A DNA stretch of 64,000 bases from Taxillus chinensis (lineage: Eukaryota > Streptophyta > Magnoliopsida > Santalales > Loranthaceae), in NCBI GenBank assembly GCA_023512835.1, contig CM042088.1, forward strand, positions 11,152,078 to 11,216,077, in the 5' to 3' direction. Shown here piece by piece: positions 45,722 to 57,096 of the stretch (position 1 is the stretch's first letter; each line of letters opens with the position of its first letter). Below the pieces are notes generated by a model that was not told the DNA's origin, did no database searches, and worked only from the letters and a program-made list of their open reading frames with translations. The translations under genes and the position numbers were made by a program.

Positions 45722-46252
45722 TGTCACGTCCCAATTTCCTTTCACTTGGAAACGGGTAGTGACTGCCCATGCCCGCACCCGAAGGGTCAAGGGGTTGGTG
45801 CAAGCACCTAAAAGGACTTAAGACACGGGTGCTGTCCCAAACTTGTACAACCAGGCTAACATGCCACAGGCATGCTCCTGCTCCCAAACCATGCACACAA
45901 ACAATAATTAAATAACAACCACAACCCAGTTCATTACATTTAAAAGAGCTCAAGGTTTAATACAACTCAATGGGGAAAGTTCCCATTTAAACCAGAAGAT
46001 ACTGTTTACAAATAATCTCACACATAAAATAGAAATCCATAACAAAACAATGAAAACCAACATAGTCTTCAGCCTTAGTGGCCTATCTTCCAGCCCTTTC
46101 ACCTACCGCCCGCCAAACCCTGCAAAAAGAACAGTTTATGGGAAGGGTGAGCAAACCATAGCTCAGTAGGGATCCAGTCTCCCCAGACCCGTCTCACTCA
46201 ACAGTATGCATGACAAGTGTATGCTTGTGCTCGTGTCGTGCCTAAAGCTAAG
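45722..46252 (-). repeat. G4 3' LTR, left part
   Basis: Begins TGTCACGTCCCAATTTCC. Closely similar to the LTR at 53894 (TGTCACGCCCCAATTTCC). It ends at the target duplication TAAG of G3, and continues at 51668. Confidence 0.85.
46249..46252. other. 4-bp target duplication of G3 (TAAG)
   Basis: TAAG at 46249-46252 and 51664-51667. The homologous uninterrupted LTR near 54413 reads 'ggctaaagcagc', matching the joined flanks with one TAAG removed. Confidence 0.85.
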
Positions 46253-46630
46253 TGTCACGGGGTCGGCCTTTATGCAGCTAACCCGTGCGGCACCTAGTTC
46301 CCACCCGTACGAGGAACGCTAGGTCGCCTAACTCGTCACATTTGGATCGGAACCCATCGATCCGTTGTAAAGCAATTGTGTAGGGAAGCGCTTAGCGGAA
46401 GATCGATTTAAACGAAGGCAACAAACGATTGTATTGAATGCTTGAAAGCTTTACAACATCACTCCCCTACATATGATGTTAACACGTTTTTGGCTATGTC
46501 GCCGGAGACATCATATATGATCGAAATCTAAAATCTCTACAACTTACTCTATAAGCTAAGTACAACACTTTACAAAGGGGAAATACCCCAAAATGGCCTA
46601 AGTAGCTAGGATAAGCCTCGGTCCGTGACA
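46253..46630 (-). repeat. 3' LTR of G3
   Basis: TGTCACGGGGTCGG...TCCGTGACA. Differs from the G2 LTR mainly by single-base losses (for example CGAAGG to CGAGG, CATATAGATG to CATATGATG). Confidence 0.95.
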
Positions 46631-49600
46631 TTCCCCCCACCCGATTTCGCAGCGTCCTCGTTGCGTCTTCGGCTTCCTCAACTTGTCGAACCGCTGGATG
46701 TAGCGTTCGGTTTCTTCCCGGTATTCTTCAATCTCTTTGGAGAATTGCCCCAGATCCTCTTCCTTCTCCCCCTGACTCTTCAACCGGCCTGTTCTTCCAT
46801 TGGACGTAGTACTCCACCCGGCTTGGATCACGCCCTTCTTGGCACGACTCTACGAGAGTGAATTTTCTCTATCTCTTTATCGTAGGTCTTGCCCGTTGAT
46901 CTGTTGGTGTCCGCACCGCCCGTTGTCCGCTCGTATCTTCCAAGTCTTCGTGGTAAGGCTTGAGCAAACAACGTGGAACACCGGATGCCTTTGTAAGCTA
47001 GTCGGGAGGTCCAATTTGTATGAGACCTTCCCAACTCTTTAAGACTTTGAAAGGCCCCTCATATCGGCGCACCAAACCCTTATGCAATTGTCTAAGTGCT
47101 TTGGTTTGGCGCGGAAGGAGTTTGAGCATCACCATGTCTCCTTCCTGGAATTCCAAGGGCCTCCTTTGTTGATCCGCCCACTTCTTCATCTTCTTCGCCG
47201 CCTTGTGCAAGTATGCCCCGGCCGATCCGTCTGTTATGCCATCCTTTTGCAAACTTGAACGCCGCGGGGCTCTTTCCGATACCCCGAGTGATGGAAGTGG
47301 GCGTCAATGGTTGCTGCCCAATTGCGAGTTCGAACGGGCTCTCGTTCGTGGACTCGCTCTTGCAAGTTATATGAGAATTGGGCTATGTCCAAGAACTTGG
47401 CCCATCTCTTTGATTGGCACTCACGTAGTGCCTCGATACGCTCCGATAAGCCATTGACACGTTCGGCTTGGCCGTCTGTTTGTGGGTGAAAACTTGTTGA
47501 AAAGTTTAAGTCTGAACCCATTATCCGGAAAGCTCGGTCCAAAACCGCCCGATGAATCGTGAGTCTCGATCGCTCACGATTGTCTTTGGAAGCCCCATCT
47601 TCACCACGTACTTGAAGAATAGTCGGGCCGTGTCGTCGCCGTGCGATCCTTCGGAGCTGGAATGAAAACTCCATACTTAGAGAATCGGTCGACCACCACA
47701 ATGATCGACCGCATCCTTCGGATCTTGGGAGACAAACAAGAAGTCCATCGAAACACTTTCCCAAGGTCTTTCCGGAGTAGGCAAAGGTTCTAACAGTCCC
47801 GCCGATTGCCGATTCTCTATCTTGTCTTGTTGGCACACAAGACAAGTCCTCACGTACACTTGGACGTCCTCGTAAAGTTGAGGCCGCATAGCTCCGTTCG
47901 ACCAACGCCAAGGTACGATCGACTCCGGGATGGCCAGCCCACCGCGAGTCGTGACATTCTTTTGAGGATGTCTCTCCTCAAACTTCCCCATTTAGGAACG
48001 TACACCCGTTCCCCTCGAGTATGGAGCAAGTCATCCCTTAGCCAAAACGCCGCGTCTTCCCGCTTTACGCATTCCACCAAGGACTTGGCTAAGGATCGTG
48101 CTCCATTCCTTCCTTCCTTTGTCCACCAGGGGGAATTGTGGTTGGCTAATGGTGCGAGTTCCGCCTTTCGACTTAGGGCATCGGCCACCACATTATTTGT
48201 GCTCTGGTTTGTACTCGAGCACAAAAGTCGAATTCCGTAGAGTCCTTGCCACGTGTTGCTTTGGAGTTAAGTTCCGTTGAGTTAGAAAATAACTCGTAGC
48301 AATATTGTCCGTCTTCACTACGAACTTGGACCCTAGCAAGAATGCCTCCACACCCGAAGGCAATGCATAACAGCCGTCATCTCCTTTTCATGCACCGCGT
48401 ACCTCCGTTCGGTGCCATTAGTTTTCGGCTCTCATATGCTACGGAGATGCCCCTCCGCTAAGAACTCCACCGATGGCAAAGTCTGAAGCATCGGGTGAAC
48501 TTCATAAGGTTTCATAGGTCCGGAGGGCCATCACCGGTCCGTTGGTCACCGCCGCTCAACTTCTCAAAGCCTCTCGGGAAGCATCATCCCACACCCAAGT
48601 CTTGTTCTTCTTTAGTAGTTCCGTCAAGGGTGCGGCAATGTGGGAATAGCCGCGGATGAATCTTCTATAGTAGTTGACCAAGCCAAGGAAGGAACGCATC
48701 TCCGGGACTTTCTTGGGCGTCTCCCATTCCTTGATGGCTAACACTTTCTTGTTGTCCATCTTTAGTTTGCCGCCGCCAATGATGTGACCCAAGAAGGGCA
48801 CCTCCTTCTTCGCAAAGTCACATTTCTCCTTCTTCACAAAGAGTTGGTTCTCCCTTAAGATTTGGAAAACCCGCCGTAAGTGTGCCTTGTGTTCCTCCAA
48901 CGTTTTGCTATAGACGACAAGTCGTCAAGGTACACCACGACGAATCTATCCAAGTATGGTTGGAAGATCCGGTTCATCAACGACGAAATGTGGCGGGGCG
49001 TTTGGAGGCCAAAGGGCATCACCAAGAACTCGTAAGAGCCATATCTTGTGACGCACGCCGTCTTTGCCTCATCACCTTGGCATCCGCACTTGCCAATTCC
49101 CGACCGCAAGTCTAGCTTTGAGAACCATCTCGCAGCACCAAGTTGATCAAAGAGGTCGGATATAAGGGGATGGGGTAGTCTTTTTCACCGTTATCTTGTT
49201 TAGCGCCCTATAGTCAATGCATAGCCGCATCGACCCATCGTGTTTCTTTTGGAACAACACCGGTGCTCCAAATGGCGCTTTGGATGGCCGAATGAACCCG
49301 GCATCCAACAAGTCTTTCAATTGTTTCCGAAGTTCCTCCAACTCCGGTGGGCCATCCGATAGGGCACCGCAGCCTAGGCCTTGCACCGGCCTCTAGTTCG
49401 ATCTTGTGGTCCACCTCCCGCTTCGGCGGAAGTTGTTTGGGGAGTTCAGGTGGCATAACGTCCCCAAATTCCTCAAGGACCGTCTTCACTTCGGTTGGGG
49501 GCTCCTCCCCAACACTTGGGCCTTCTTCCTTCACCATGGCAAGAAGGTTGGCTCCTGTCGTCTAACTCCTTTAGACAGGTTGGAGCGCCGAAAGAGACTT

Positions 49601-49954
49601 CGCCTTGAGCTCTTCCTCCCGCATTACCTTCACCATGCACGTTTCCCCTCGTCCATGATGCACATTGTGTGGTGCTAGGAATTGGAATTGCCCGCACCTG
49701 GTCAACGAACTCCATCCCCAACACCATGGGATAGTCGTCCATCGACACCACGGAGAGATTCACCTTGCCTCTCCACTCGCCAAACTTAGCTCGACGCCTC
49801 GAGCCACGCCATGGATTGGACCGGCGCTGGAGTTCACCGCCTTCCCAGCCCTTCTCTTCCTTGTAGACTATCCCCGCCTACGAGCTTCTTCGACCTTGAT
49901 GAAGTGTTGGTCGCACCCGTGTCCACCAAGGCCTTAGTTTCAAGGTTGTTGGCC
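46631..49954 (-). pseudogene. G3 pol, fragmented
   Basis: Fragments of the G2-type pol in order: protease (ALVDTGATN), RT ([21 protein letters not shown]), RNase H, integrase (SMDFL, SDLNFSTSFHPQTDGQ) and the C-terminal region (AAKKMKKWADQQRRPLEF). At least ten frame changes. Where G2 has TAG for Trp near 38559, this copy has TGG. Confidence 0.85.
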
Positions 49955-51219
49955 TTAGCGAGCACGTACATGCGGCTCTTCTGTCGTCCGGATGGTGGCA
50001 CCCCACCTTGCCTTGATTGCTTGAGGAGTTGCAAGGAACCAAGTCGTGGATCCCTCGCATTCCTCTCTTCGTCTTCGTTGATCATCGCGGAGAGCTTGGA
50101 GCGCTTTGGGCACTCGAACGCCTTGTGAGGGCCTTCACAAAGGAAACAGGAGATCCTTGGCTTCTCCCCGTCCTGAACCATTCGCGAAGTGTTTTGGGCG
50201 AAAGTCCTTGACGGTTGGAAGGGTCTCCCTTTTCCTTCACTCCGGTTGTCTCCCCCACGTTTCTCTTTGTGGAACCTGTTCGCCTTGGAAGTCGATGAAG
50301 AACTAGTGGTTTTCTCCGGCTTCTTGTATTCGATGAGTGATTCGGCCACCGCCATGGCCGACGCCAGTCCCCCCATTCCTCCGCTGCAACTCCAGCTTCG
50401 CCCATTGTTGCAATCCGTCCATGAAGGAAAATAGTGAATCCTTCGCGGACATATCCGGGATCTCCAATATCAGCTCGGAAAATTCACGGACGTACTCCCG
50501 CACCGTGCCTTTGTGGGTAAGGCGCCGGTTTCGCCCGGGACTCGTCTTCCGCATTCGGGGGAGGGGGGAAGCCGGGCCTTGATCTCCCGCTTGAAATCTG
50601 CCCAATTGTCGATAATGCATAGGCCGCACTCCTGTCGGCATATCGTCGCCTCCACCACACCATAGCCGAATCGACTAAGATAGGGAGCGGTCTTCACCTT
50701 CTTTGCCTCGTCGATGATGTTCAAGGCATCGAAGTCTTGCTCCATGGTCCAGAGGAAGTTGTCTAACTCCTCGCATTCCTTGACCCAGATAGGTCTTAGG
50801 CTTTGGCACGTCGATTTTGGAGCTGGAATGGCCGCCAACGCCACCTTGGGTGACCGCCATCTTGCATAGAGACCAATCCGCCTTGATCTCTTTGATTTCC
50901 TCTTGCATCGCCAAGATTTGGGACATGAGAGAACCCTTCAAGCCCTCGAATCGAGAGTTCAGTCATCCATGACGGAGTTGAGAAGCCCTTGCATCCTCCC
51001 AAAGTTTTCCTCACCCTCGAGTCCAGCTTTTGATGCTTTCGGGTGCTCCTCGACCACCTCCATCCGTTCGGCTAACGCCAACTCCAATTTGGCTAGCCGA
51101 CTCTCCACGGACATGTTTCCCTCGAAACGGACTTGTCTCTCCTCCGTTCCTTAGCGTGGTTTCCTTGTCGCGGCCTTGTGGTTGCCACCACTAATGACAA
51201 CAGATCCTCCGTTTGTCAT
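49955..51219 (-). pseudogene. G3 gag, fragmented
   Basis: Starts at ATG 51219. Contains the same coiled coil, capsid core (MEQDFDALNII) and CCHC knuckle (CFLCEGPHKAFEC) as G2 gag, spread over several frames. At the gag/protease junction it has a Lys codon where G2 has TAG. Confidence 0.85.
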
Positions 51220-51285
51220 TTTTGCACCGTCTCGAAGTTTCGATTGTTCCACCGAACTTTAGCACCAACCGTGCTCGATACCACT

Positions 51286-51663
51286 TGTCACGGGGTCGCC
51301 TTTATAGCTCTTAACCCGTGCGGCACCTAGTTCCCACCCGTACGAAGGAACGCTAGGTCAGCCTAACTCGTCACATTTGGATCGGAACCCATCGATCCGT
51401 TGTAAAGCAATGTGTAGGAAGCGCTTAGCGGAAGATCGATTTAAAGAAGGCAACAAACGATTGTATTGAATGCTTGAAAGCTTTACAACATCACTCCCCT
51501 ACATATGATGTTAACACGTTTTTGGCTATGTCGCAGGAGACATCATATATGATCGAAATCTAAAAATCTCTACAACTTACTCTATAAGCTAAGTACAACA
51601 CTTTACAAAGGGGAAATACCCCAAAAGGCCTAAGTATGCTAGGATAAGCCTCGGTCCGTGACA
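51286..51663 (-). repeat. 5' LTR of G3
   Basis: TGTCACGGGGTCGCC...TCCGTGACA. Its small deletions are mostly not the same as those of the 3' LTR, although several fall at the same words (GTCAGCC, CGCCAGGAG). Confidence 0.95.
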
Positions 51664-51667
51664 TAAG

Positions 51668-53067
51668 GCAGCAAACATCACCCAGGAACACACCTTTTAC
51701 CTGAGCCCACACCTGGAGGGCAAGAGGACACCCCGCCACCACGGCGACATGACATACCACATCCAGGCGAATGTTGCATGGACACCAATGCAACATTTTC
51801 CACCCGAGTCAGATACGGTCAACCACCTCCTCGGGCGCCATACCTACCCTCAGGAATGGGTGTAGACTTAGCCCACCGTCGTGAGTGCTACACCGAGACT
51901 CAGGACCGTGGTCCTGGCCAAATCTCAAGGGGTCCGGCTATCATGCCTGGCCCATAACTCAGCTCAATCCCATCACATTTGGGTGATCCATCTCAAACAA
52001 CAATATAATCGATTACAAAAGTACAACTTAGTAACACATCTCAATTTAATATAAAACAACGAGTGCGGCTCAACGAGTATATCACAAACAAGGTTCACCC
52101 GGCCGACATAGTCGGCTACAAACAACATATGCCAGCCTCACAGGCTTAAAACCAAACACGCAACATACAATAGTCACACAGGAATATTATCAAGCACATA
52201 GTGAGCGTAGCCACACAAACATTTTATCAAACACCTAGTGGGCATAGACAACCCAACAATTTCCAGTCCACTCCCAAGCATCAAATCAACCAATATGCCA
52301 TTGAAGGCCAACATCCATATAGGAGATCACACCTATATGGATTTACATATATATATTTAAGCATGTAGGACAGATACCCTAGGACAGAGAAAGACTGAGA
52401 AGAACGGAGTCCCTACCTTGTAAACGTCCTCTGTTCTAGCCTCTACGATACACCGGCCACCAACGCGGACCTCTATGGCCAAGATCCGAAGGTTCCCTCA
52501 CTCTCTCTCTGCGGCGGCTGCAACAGCAAATAGAAAACCCTAAACCCTAAACCTAAGCCTCAACACCATTATATAGACACCACACACATCAAAACGACGT
52601 AGTTTTGATTTAGTGAAACCCAGGATCAAAACGACGTAGTTTTGATCACACAAATTACCACCTTCCCGCTTTCATACAGGGCAAAATACTCATAATTTCA
52701 ACATGGTTCTTTAGGGAAAAATCATTAGAATGACAAAACCAAGGTAACCATGCAAAAATAAGTCTGCACGGCAATTTGCACGCCAATTCCCCAATTTGCG
52801 TGCAGCTCCAAATGCACTCAAACTTTACCCCAAACCTCCTTGCATCTTGTAGAGGCCTGAGAAGCAAAAATATGCTTGCACGTGAAATGGGTGAATTCAC
52901 GTGCAACTCCAAATGCTCTGAAATTTCTGTGGTAGGTAGAGGACCTCATTCTAAGCAACTTTTGTTCTTGCACGCCAATTGTTTGAGGCCATCTACTAGG
53001 TCCAAAATCTAGAAAGTTCACATTCAGAAGGCAAGACTGCGACTAACACAAAACACGGGTCCTTACA
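51668..53067 (-). repeat. G4 3' LTR, right part
   Basis: Continues the LTR after G3 and ends CGGGTCCTTACA. It holds the hairpin (about 52311-52341), a telo-box-like AAACCCTAAACCC (52535-52551), a minus TATA box near 52570, two ACGT palindromes (52588-52609, 52625-52646) and degenerate CACGTG words (52770-52990). Without G3 the LTR is about 1.93 kb. Confidence 0.85.
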
Positions 53068-53254
53068 TCCTCTCCCCCTTAAGACTTTTCGTCCTCGAAA
53101 AGAAAATGTGGCATGGAAGGAAACAGCAATAACAACCAATGAATACACAAATTAATACACACTGCATGAAAATACACACAAAAGAAATACTCTCAGGTCA
53201 CCTAATCAGTTGGGCAAAAACCTGATTATGTTGATGTTTGCCGTTCTCCCCCCA
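53068..53254 (-). other. G4 polypurine tract and 3' non-coding region
   Basis: Minus-strand AAGGGGGAGAGGA next to the LTR, plus the GAGGACGAAAAGTC segment shared by the family. Confidence 0.7.
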
Positions 53255-53892
53255 TTAGGGTTGTTCGTCCTCGAACAAATCAGGGTAGTGAGCACGCATC
53301 TCAGCCTCGTGTTCCCAAGTCTCTTCCTCCATCCCCCGGTGTTTCCACAACACCCGAACCAACGGAATAACCTTACCTCGCAGCTGCTTCTCGCGCCTGT
53401 CCAAAATACGGATGGGTGCCTCAACAACTGACACATCTGCCTGAAGATCCAGAGTACTCCAATCCAACACATGTGTGGGATCGGGATGATATTTCCGCAA
53501 CTGGGATATATGGAAAACATCATGAACGCTGCTCAAACTAGGTGGTAATGCCAACCTATAAGCAACAGGTCCAACTCTGCTCAAAATCTCAAATGGTCCA
53601 ATGTATCGTGGAGATAACTTGGACCCTTTTCCAAATCTCTTATGCCCTCTCCGTGGAGAAACACGAAGGAATACGTGGTCCCCTACCACAAACTCCAATG
53701 GTCGGCGTCGGCGATCCGCATAAGACTTTTGTCGGCTCTGAGCCGTAAGAAGGCGTTGCCTAATCAGCTGTACCTTTGCCGTAGCCTCCTGGACCAATTG
53801 AGGTCCTAACATAGCTGTCTCTCCAACGTCTGCCCAACATAATGGAGACCGACATGGGCGGCCATACAATGCCTCAAATGGGGCCATCCCAA
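53255..53892 (-). CDS. G4 integrase C-terminal part (open, truncated)
   Basis: An undamaged reading frame of about 212 codons covering the end of the integrase core ([20 protein letters not shown]) and the C-terminal domain (VGDHVFLRVSPRRGHKRFG, RLALPPSLSSVHDVFHISQ, IPLVRVLWKHRGMEEETWE), ending FEDEQP. The last segment resembles the chromodomain remnant of Tekay/Del elements. Its 5' end is cut by the LTR at 53894. Confidence 0.85.
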
Positions 53893-53893
53893 T

Positions 53894-54982
53894 TGTCACG
53901 CCCCAATTTCCTTCCACTTGGAAATGAGTAGTGACTGCCCATGCCCGCACCCGAAGGGACAAGGGGTTGGTGCAAGCACCTTAAAAGGACTTCTGGCACG
54001 GGTGCTGTCCCAAACCTGCACAACCAGGCTAACATGCCAAGGGGCATGCTCCAGCTCCCAAACCATGCACACAAACACAAATTGAATAACAACATCTCAT
54101 TTTATTCCATTGCAAAGGCTAAATGTTTATTACAACCCAGTCGGGGAAAAACCCCAATGAAGCCACAAATAAAACCAAACCAAATTCCAAACACATAAAT
54201 CCAGAGTACAACAAAGGAAATAACATAAAACTCCCAGCCTCAGGGGCCTAGCTCCTCAGCGTTCACCTACCACCTGCTAAACCCTGCAAAAGAACAGTTT
54301 ATAGGAGGGGTGAGCAAACCATAGCTTAGTAGGGATCCAGTCTCCCCAGACCCGTCCCGCTCTACAACATGCATGATATGTGTATGCTTATGCTCGTGTC
54401 GTGCCTAAGGCTAAAGCAGCAAACATCACCTAGTAAACACTCTTTACCTGAGCCCGCACTAGAGGGCAGAGGACACCCCGCCACCACGGCGACATGACAT
54501 ACCACATCCAGGCGAATGTTGCATGGACACCAATGCAACATTTTCCACCCGAGTCAGATATGGTCAACCACCTCCTCGGGCGCCATTCCTACCCTCAGGA
54601 ATGGGTGTAGACTTAGCCCACCGTCGTGAGTGCTACACCGAGACTCAGGACCACGTCCTGGCCAAATCTCAAAGGGGTCCAGCTATTGTGCCTGGCCCAT
54701 ATCTCGGCTTCGGTCTCAAACGGATCAATGGAACAGCATAGCATTACATCTCAACATGTAAACTCAGCACAGCATTTACACTTTATCTCAGAAGGACCAA
54801 CATGGTCAAATACAAGCCAAACACATCAGCCTCATAGGCTTAAAATCAAATACAAAACACAGTACACACCAGTCACACAGGTATATCACCAAACACTCGT
54901 ATACAAGGTCTCACAGGCATTATATTGAATACATGGCATGCATGCTTCACAGACATTTTATCAAATACATAGTGTGCAGGCC
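53894..54982 (-). repeat. G6 LTR, left part
   Basis: Starts TGTCACGCCCCAATTTCC and is homologous to the G4 LTR. It is inserted in the G4 integrase sequence and interrupted by G5 at the AGGCC target site; it continues at 63265. Confidence 0.85.
54978..54982. other. Target-site duplication of G5 (AGGCC)
   Basis: AGGCC at 54978-54982 and 63260-63264 on either side of G5. Confidence 0.95.
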
Positions 54983-55071
54983 TGTAAGGACCCGTACCTT
55001 GAGTTAGTCAGTTTTACCTCCGGAGTAGAGTTTTTCTAGATTTTGACCTAGTAAATGGACTCCAATGAATT

Positions 55072-55280
55072 CACGTGCAAAAGGAAAGATGCTTAGAATG
55101 GTGTCCTCTATCTACCACAGAAGTTTCAGGCCAAATGGACATGTGTGTGAGGTGCACGTGATATGGGTCCAATTCACGTGCAAGTGTAATTGTCTTCTAA
55201 ATGATGCAAGGAGGCTAGGGGTGAAGTTTGAGAGCATTTGGAGTCCATATGGAGGTGCACGTGAATTGGGAATTCACGTG
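55072..55280 (+). promoter_or_regulatory. Five G-boxes in G5 U3
   Basis: Perfect CACGTG hexamers at 55072, 55155, 55175, 55258 and 55275, most in the wider word AATTCACGTGCAA. CACGTG is the core bound by plant bZIP and bHLH factors. The 3' LTR repeats the set (62283 onward) and G6 and G4 carry partly decayed versions. Confidence 0.65.
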
Positions 55281-55412
55281 CAAATTGGCGTGCAGCCATA
55301 TTTTTGCATGGTTCCCTTGGTTTTGTCATTCTAAGGAACTTTCTCCAAAGGACCATGTTGAAATTCTGAGTATTTTGGCCTATATGGGTGCGGAAGGGTG
55401 GTAACTTGTGTG

Positions 55413-55490
55413 ATCAAAACTACGTCGTTTTGATCCTGAGATTCACTTAATCAAAACTACGTCGTTTTGATGTTGTGTTGTCTATATAAG
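55413..55490 (+). promoter_or_regulatory. G5 LTR core promoter: two ACGT palindromes and TATA box
   Basis: ATCAAAAC-N6-GTTTTGAT palindromes at 55413-55434 and 55450-55471 with TACGTC in the centre, then TATATAAG at 55483-55490. The same pair-plus-TATA spacing recurs in the 3' LTR and in G4 and G6; G1 has four palindromes. Confidence 0.75.
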
Positions 55491-55751
55491 GAGGAGGAGT
55501 CCCTCTGTTTTAGGTTTAGGGTTTGTTGCTTCACCAGCCGTCGCAGAGAGAGAGAGAGGGGAAGGAGAGCTCCTGGTTCTTGCGCGGGCGTCTTGCGTGG
55601 GTGGTCGGTGACTCGTGGGTGGACGGCGTTCGGCTTTGTTGTTGTGTTGTTGCGTTTTCCTTGAGGTAGGGGTTCTGTTCTTCTTAAGTCCTTCTCTGTC
55701 CTAGGGTTCCAGGGCAGATTTCTGGTTATAACTGTTATATATAAATATGTA

Positions 55752-55781
55752 ATCCATATAGGTGTGATCTCCTATATGGAT
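55752..55781 (+). promoter_or_regulatory. Conserved leader hairpin in G5 LTR
   Basis: ATCCATATAGG and CCTATATGGAT, 11-bp perfect arms around an 8-base loop, about 270 nt downstream of the TATA box and therefore probably transcribed. Present at the same relative place in every Tekay-like LTR of the window. Confidence 0.7.
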
Positions 55782-56051
55782 GTTGGCCTTGATGGCATGT
55801 TGGTGTGATTCTCGTGGATTTCATGCTATGTGTTCGATGAAATGCCTGTGTGAATATAGCTGTATGTATATGCCCATTACGTGTTTGATAATATGCCTGT
55901 GTGGCTGGACTTGTGATTTAGTGTATGTATGTACGCTGGGTGTGTGTTCTGTTGCCTGAATGGTCAGGTTTGTGCACTTGTGAGCGGGTGCACACCAAGT
56001 GTTTGGTTTTATGTTTGTGTGACCGTGGTGTAAGTTGTGTGCCTGATGTGG

Positions 56052-56187
56052 TATCTGGCCTGAAGAGGCGGTAAAACTACTTTGCCTAAGAGGCGGTTAA
56101 ACCAGGGCCTGAAGAGGCGGTTAAATCACTTGGCCTGAAGAGGCGGTTAAATAACTTGGCCTGAAGAGGCGGTTAAATCACTTGTGT
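56052..56187 (+). repeat. GCCTGAAGAGGCGGTTAAA minisatellite
   Basis: Five copies with a period of about 28 bp within U5 of the 5' LTR. It is missing from the 3' LTR because of a larger deletion. Confidence 0.9.
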
Positions 56188-56670
56188 TTTGTGTGGTGGA
56201 TAATTGTGACTACTGGGTGGTTTGTTATTGTTTGTTGAGATTGTTGTAACACGTCACTACACCTGTGCACATGCATGTAGCCGCTAGGAGCATGGGAAGG
56301 GTTGGGGAGACTTGATCCCTACTGAGCCGTAGTTGCTCACCCCTCCTACCGTGTTTTGCTTGTTTTCCAGGGACTTACAAGCGTTAGGTGGATGCACCAA
56401 GGTGGAAGACCTTAACCATTTTACTCTCTTCCATTTATGTTGTTTTCTTTCATGGGAACTGATGTAACCCCAGTGGGGATGGGATTGGAAAGAATTCTGT
56501 TGTAATAAACTGGTTTGGATTATTTTTATGAATATTTCTTTCTTGAATGTGTTGTGGATGTTTGAAATGTAAAACTCTTGGTTTGTATCCTAACCCCTTT
56601 GCCCTCCATGTGGGTAAAAGGGGAGTCACGTGCCTGTTTCCTCGGGTTGGAAATCCGGGGCGTGACAATA

Positions 56671-56686
56671 TGGTATCAGAGCATGG
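56671..56686 (+). other. Primer-binding site of G5
   Basis: TGGTATCAGAGCATGG, three bases after the 5' LTR, complementary to initiator tRNA-Met. Confidence 0.9.
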
Positions 56687-57096
56687 TCTAGTTGGCCTAG
56701 GGTAGTGGGCGGGCTTAGTTATCTTGAGTCCTTTGGAGGAGCCTGGAGGGACATGCCTGATCAACATGGTCCTCTTTGAGCCTCCAAGGTGTGCTTAGGG
56801 TAGTCCAGTCTTGTGGTAGGATTTGCATGCATTGGCATTAGGGCACTAGTTGCATTTGTTGTCATGTGTGAAGGATGTGCATAACATGATTATGTGTGAA
56901 CTGTGCAACTCTGAATATTCTTGGAATGCCTTGGGTATGACTAATGTGGACTGTGCTGTGTGCAATATTGATTGATGCAATGGTTAAAATGTGTGTAATG
57001 CCATGTACGGCTTGACTTGATAATGGGGAAAAGGTAGTCAACTTGTTAATAGTCAAACGCGTTCGACGTTTGTGCATCTTACTTCATGTAGTAAGA

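Larger units (their letters stand above)
46253..51663 (-). mobile_element. Short chromovirus G3, indel-ridden sister of G2
   Basis: Same family, size and orientation as G2, with two 378-bp LTRs. The sequence follows G2 closely, but 1-3 base deletions occur every few tens of bases and fragment every frame. It is inserted in the G4 LTR. Confidence 0.95.
45722..53893 (-). mobile_element. Ty3/gypsy element G4 (3' part), Tekay/Del-like
   Basis: Consists of a 3' LTR (45722-53067, itself interrupted by G3) and the end of pol (53255-53892), cut off by the LTR at 53894. It is inserted in the copia RNase H after GGATCC. The 5' half of the element lies beyond the nested elements, outside the window. 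Confidence 0.85.
54983..56667 (+). repeat. 5' LTR of G5 (1685 bp)
   Basis: TGTAAGGACCC...GGGGCGTGACA. Order: five CACGTG G-boxes, two ACGT palindromes, TATA box, GA leader (55547-55558), hairpin (55752-55781), GCCTGAAGAGGCGGTTAAA minisatellite (56052-56187), then the conserved 'ctactgagccgtagttgctcaccc' U5 segment. Confidence 0.95.

Noticed and set aside
52535..52551. AAACCCTAAACCC, telomere-like repeat
   Set aside because: Only two units, at a conserved leader position in an LTR; better seen as a telo-box-like promoter or leader motif than telomeric DNA.
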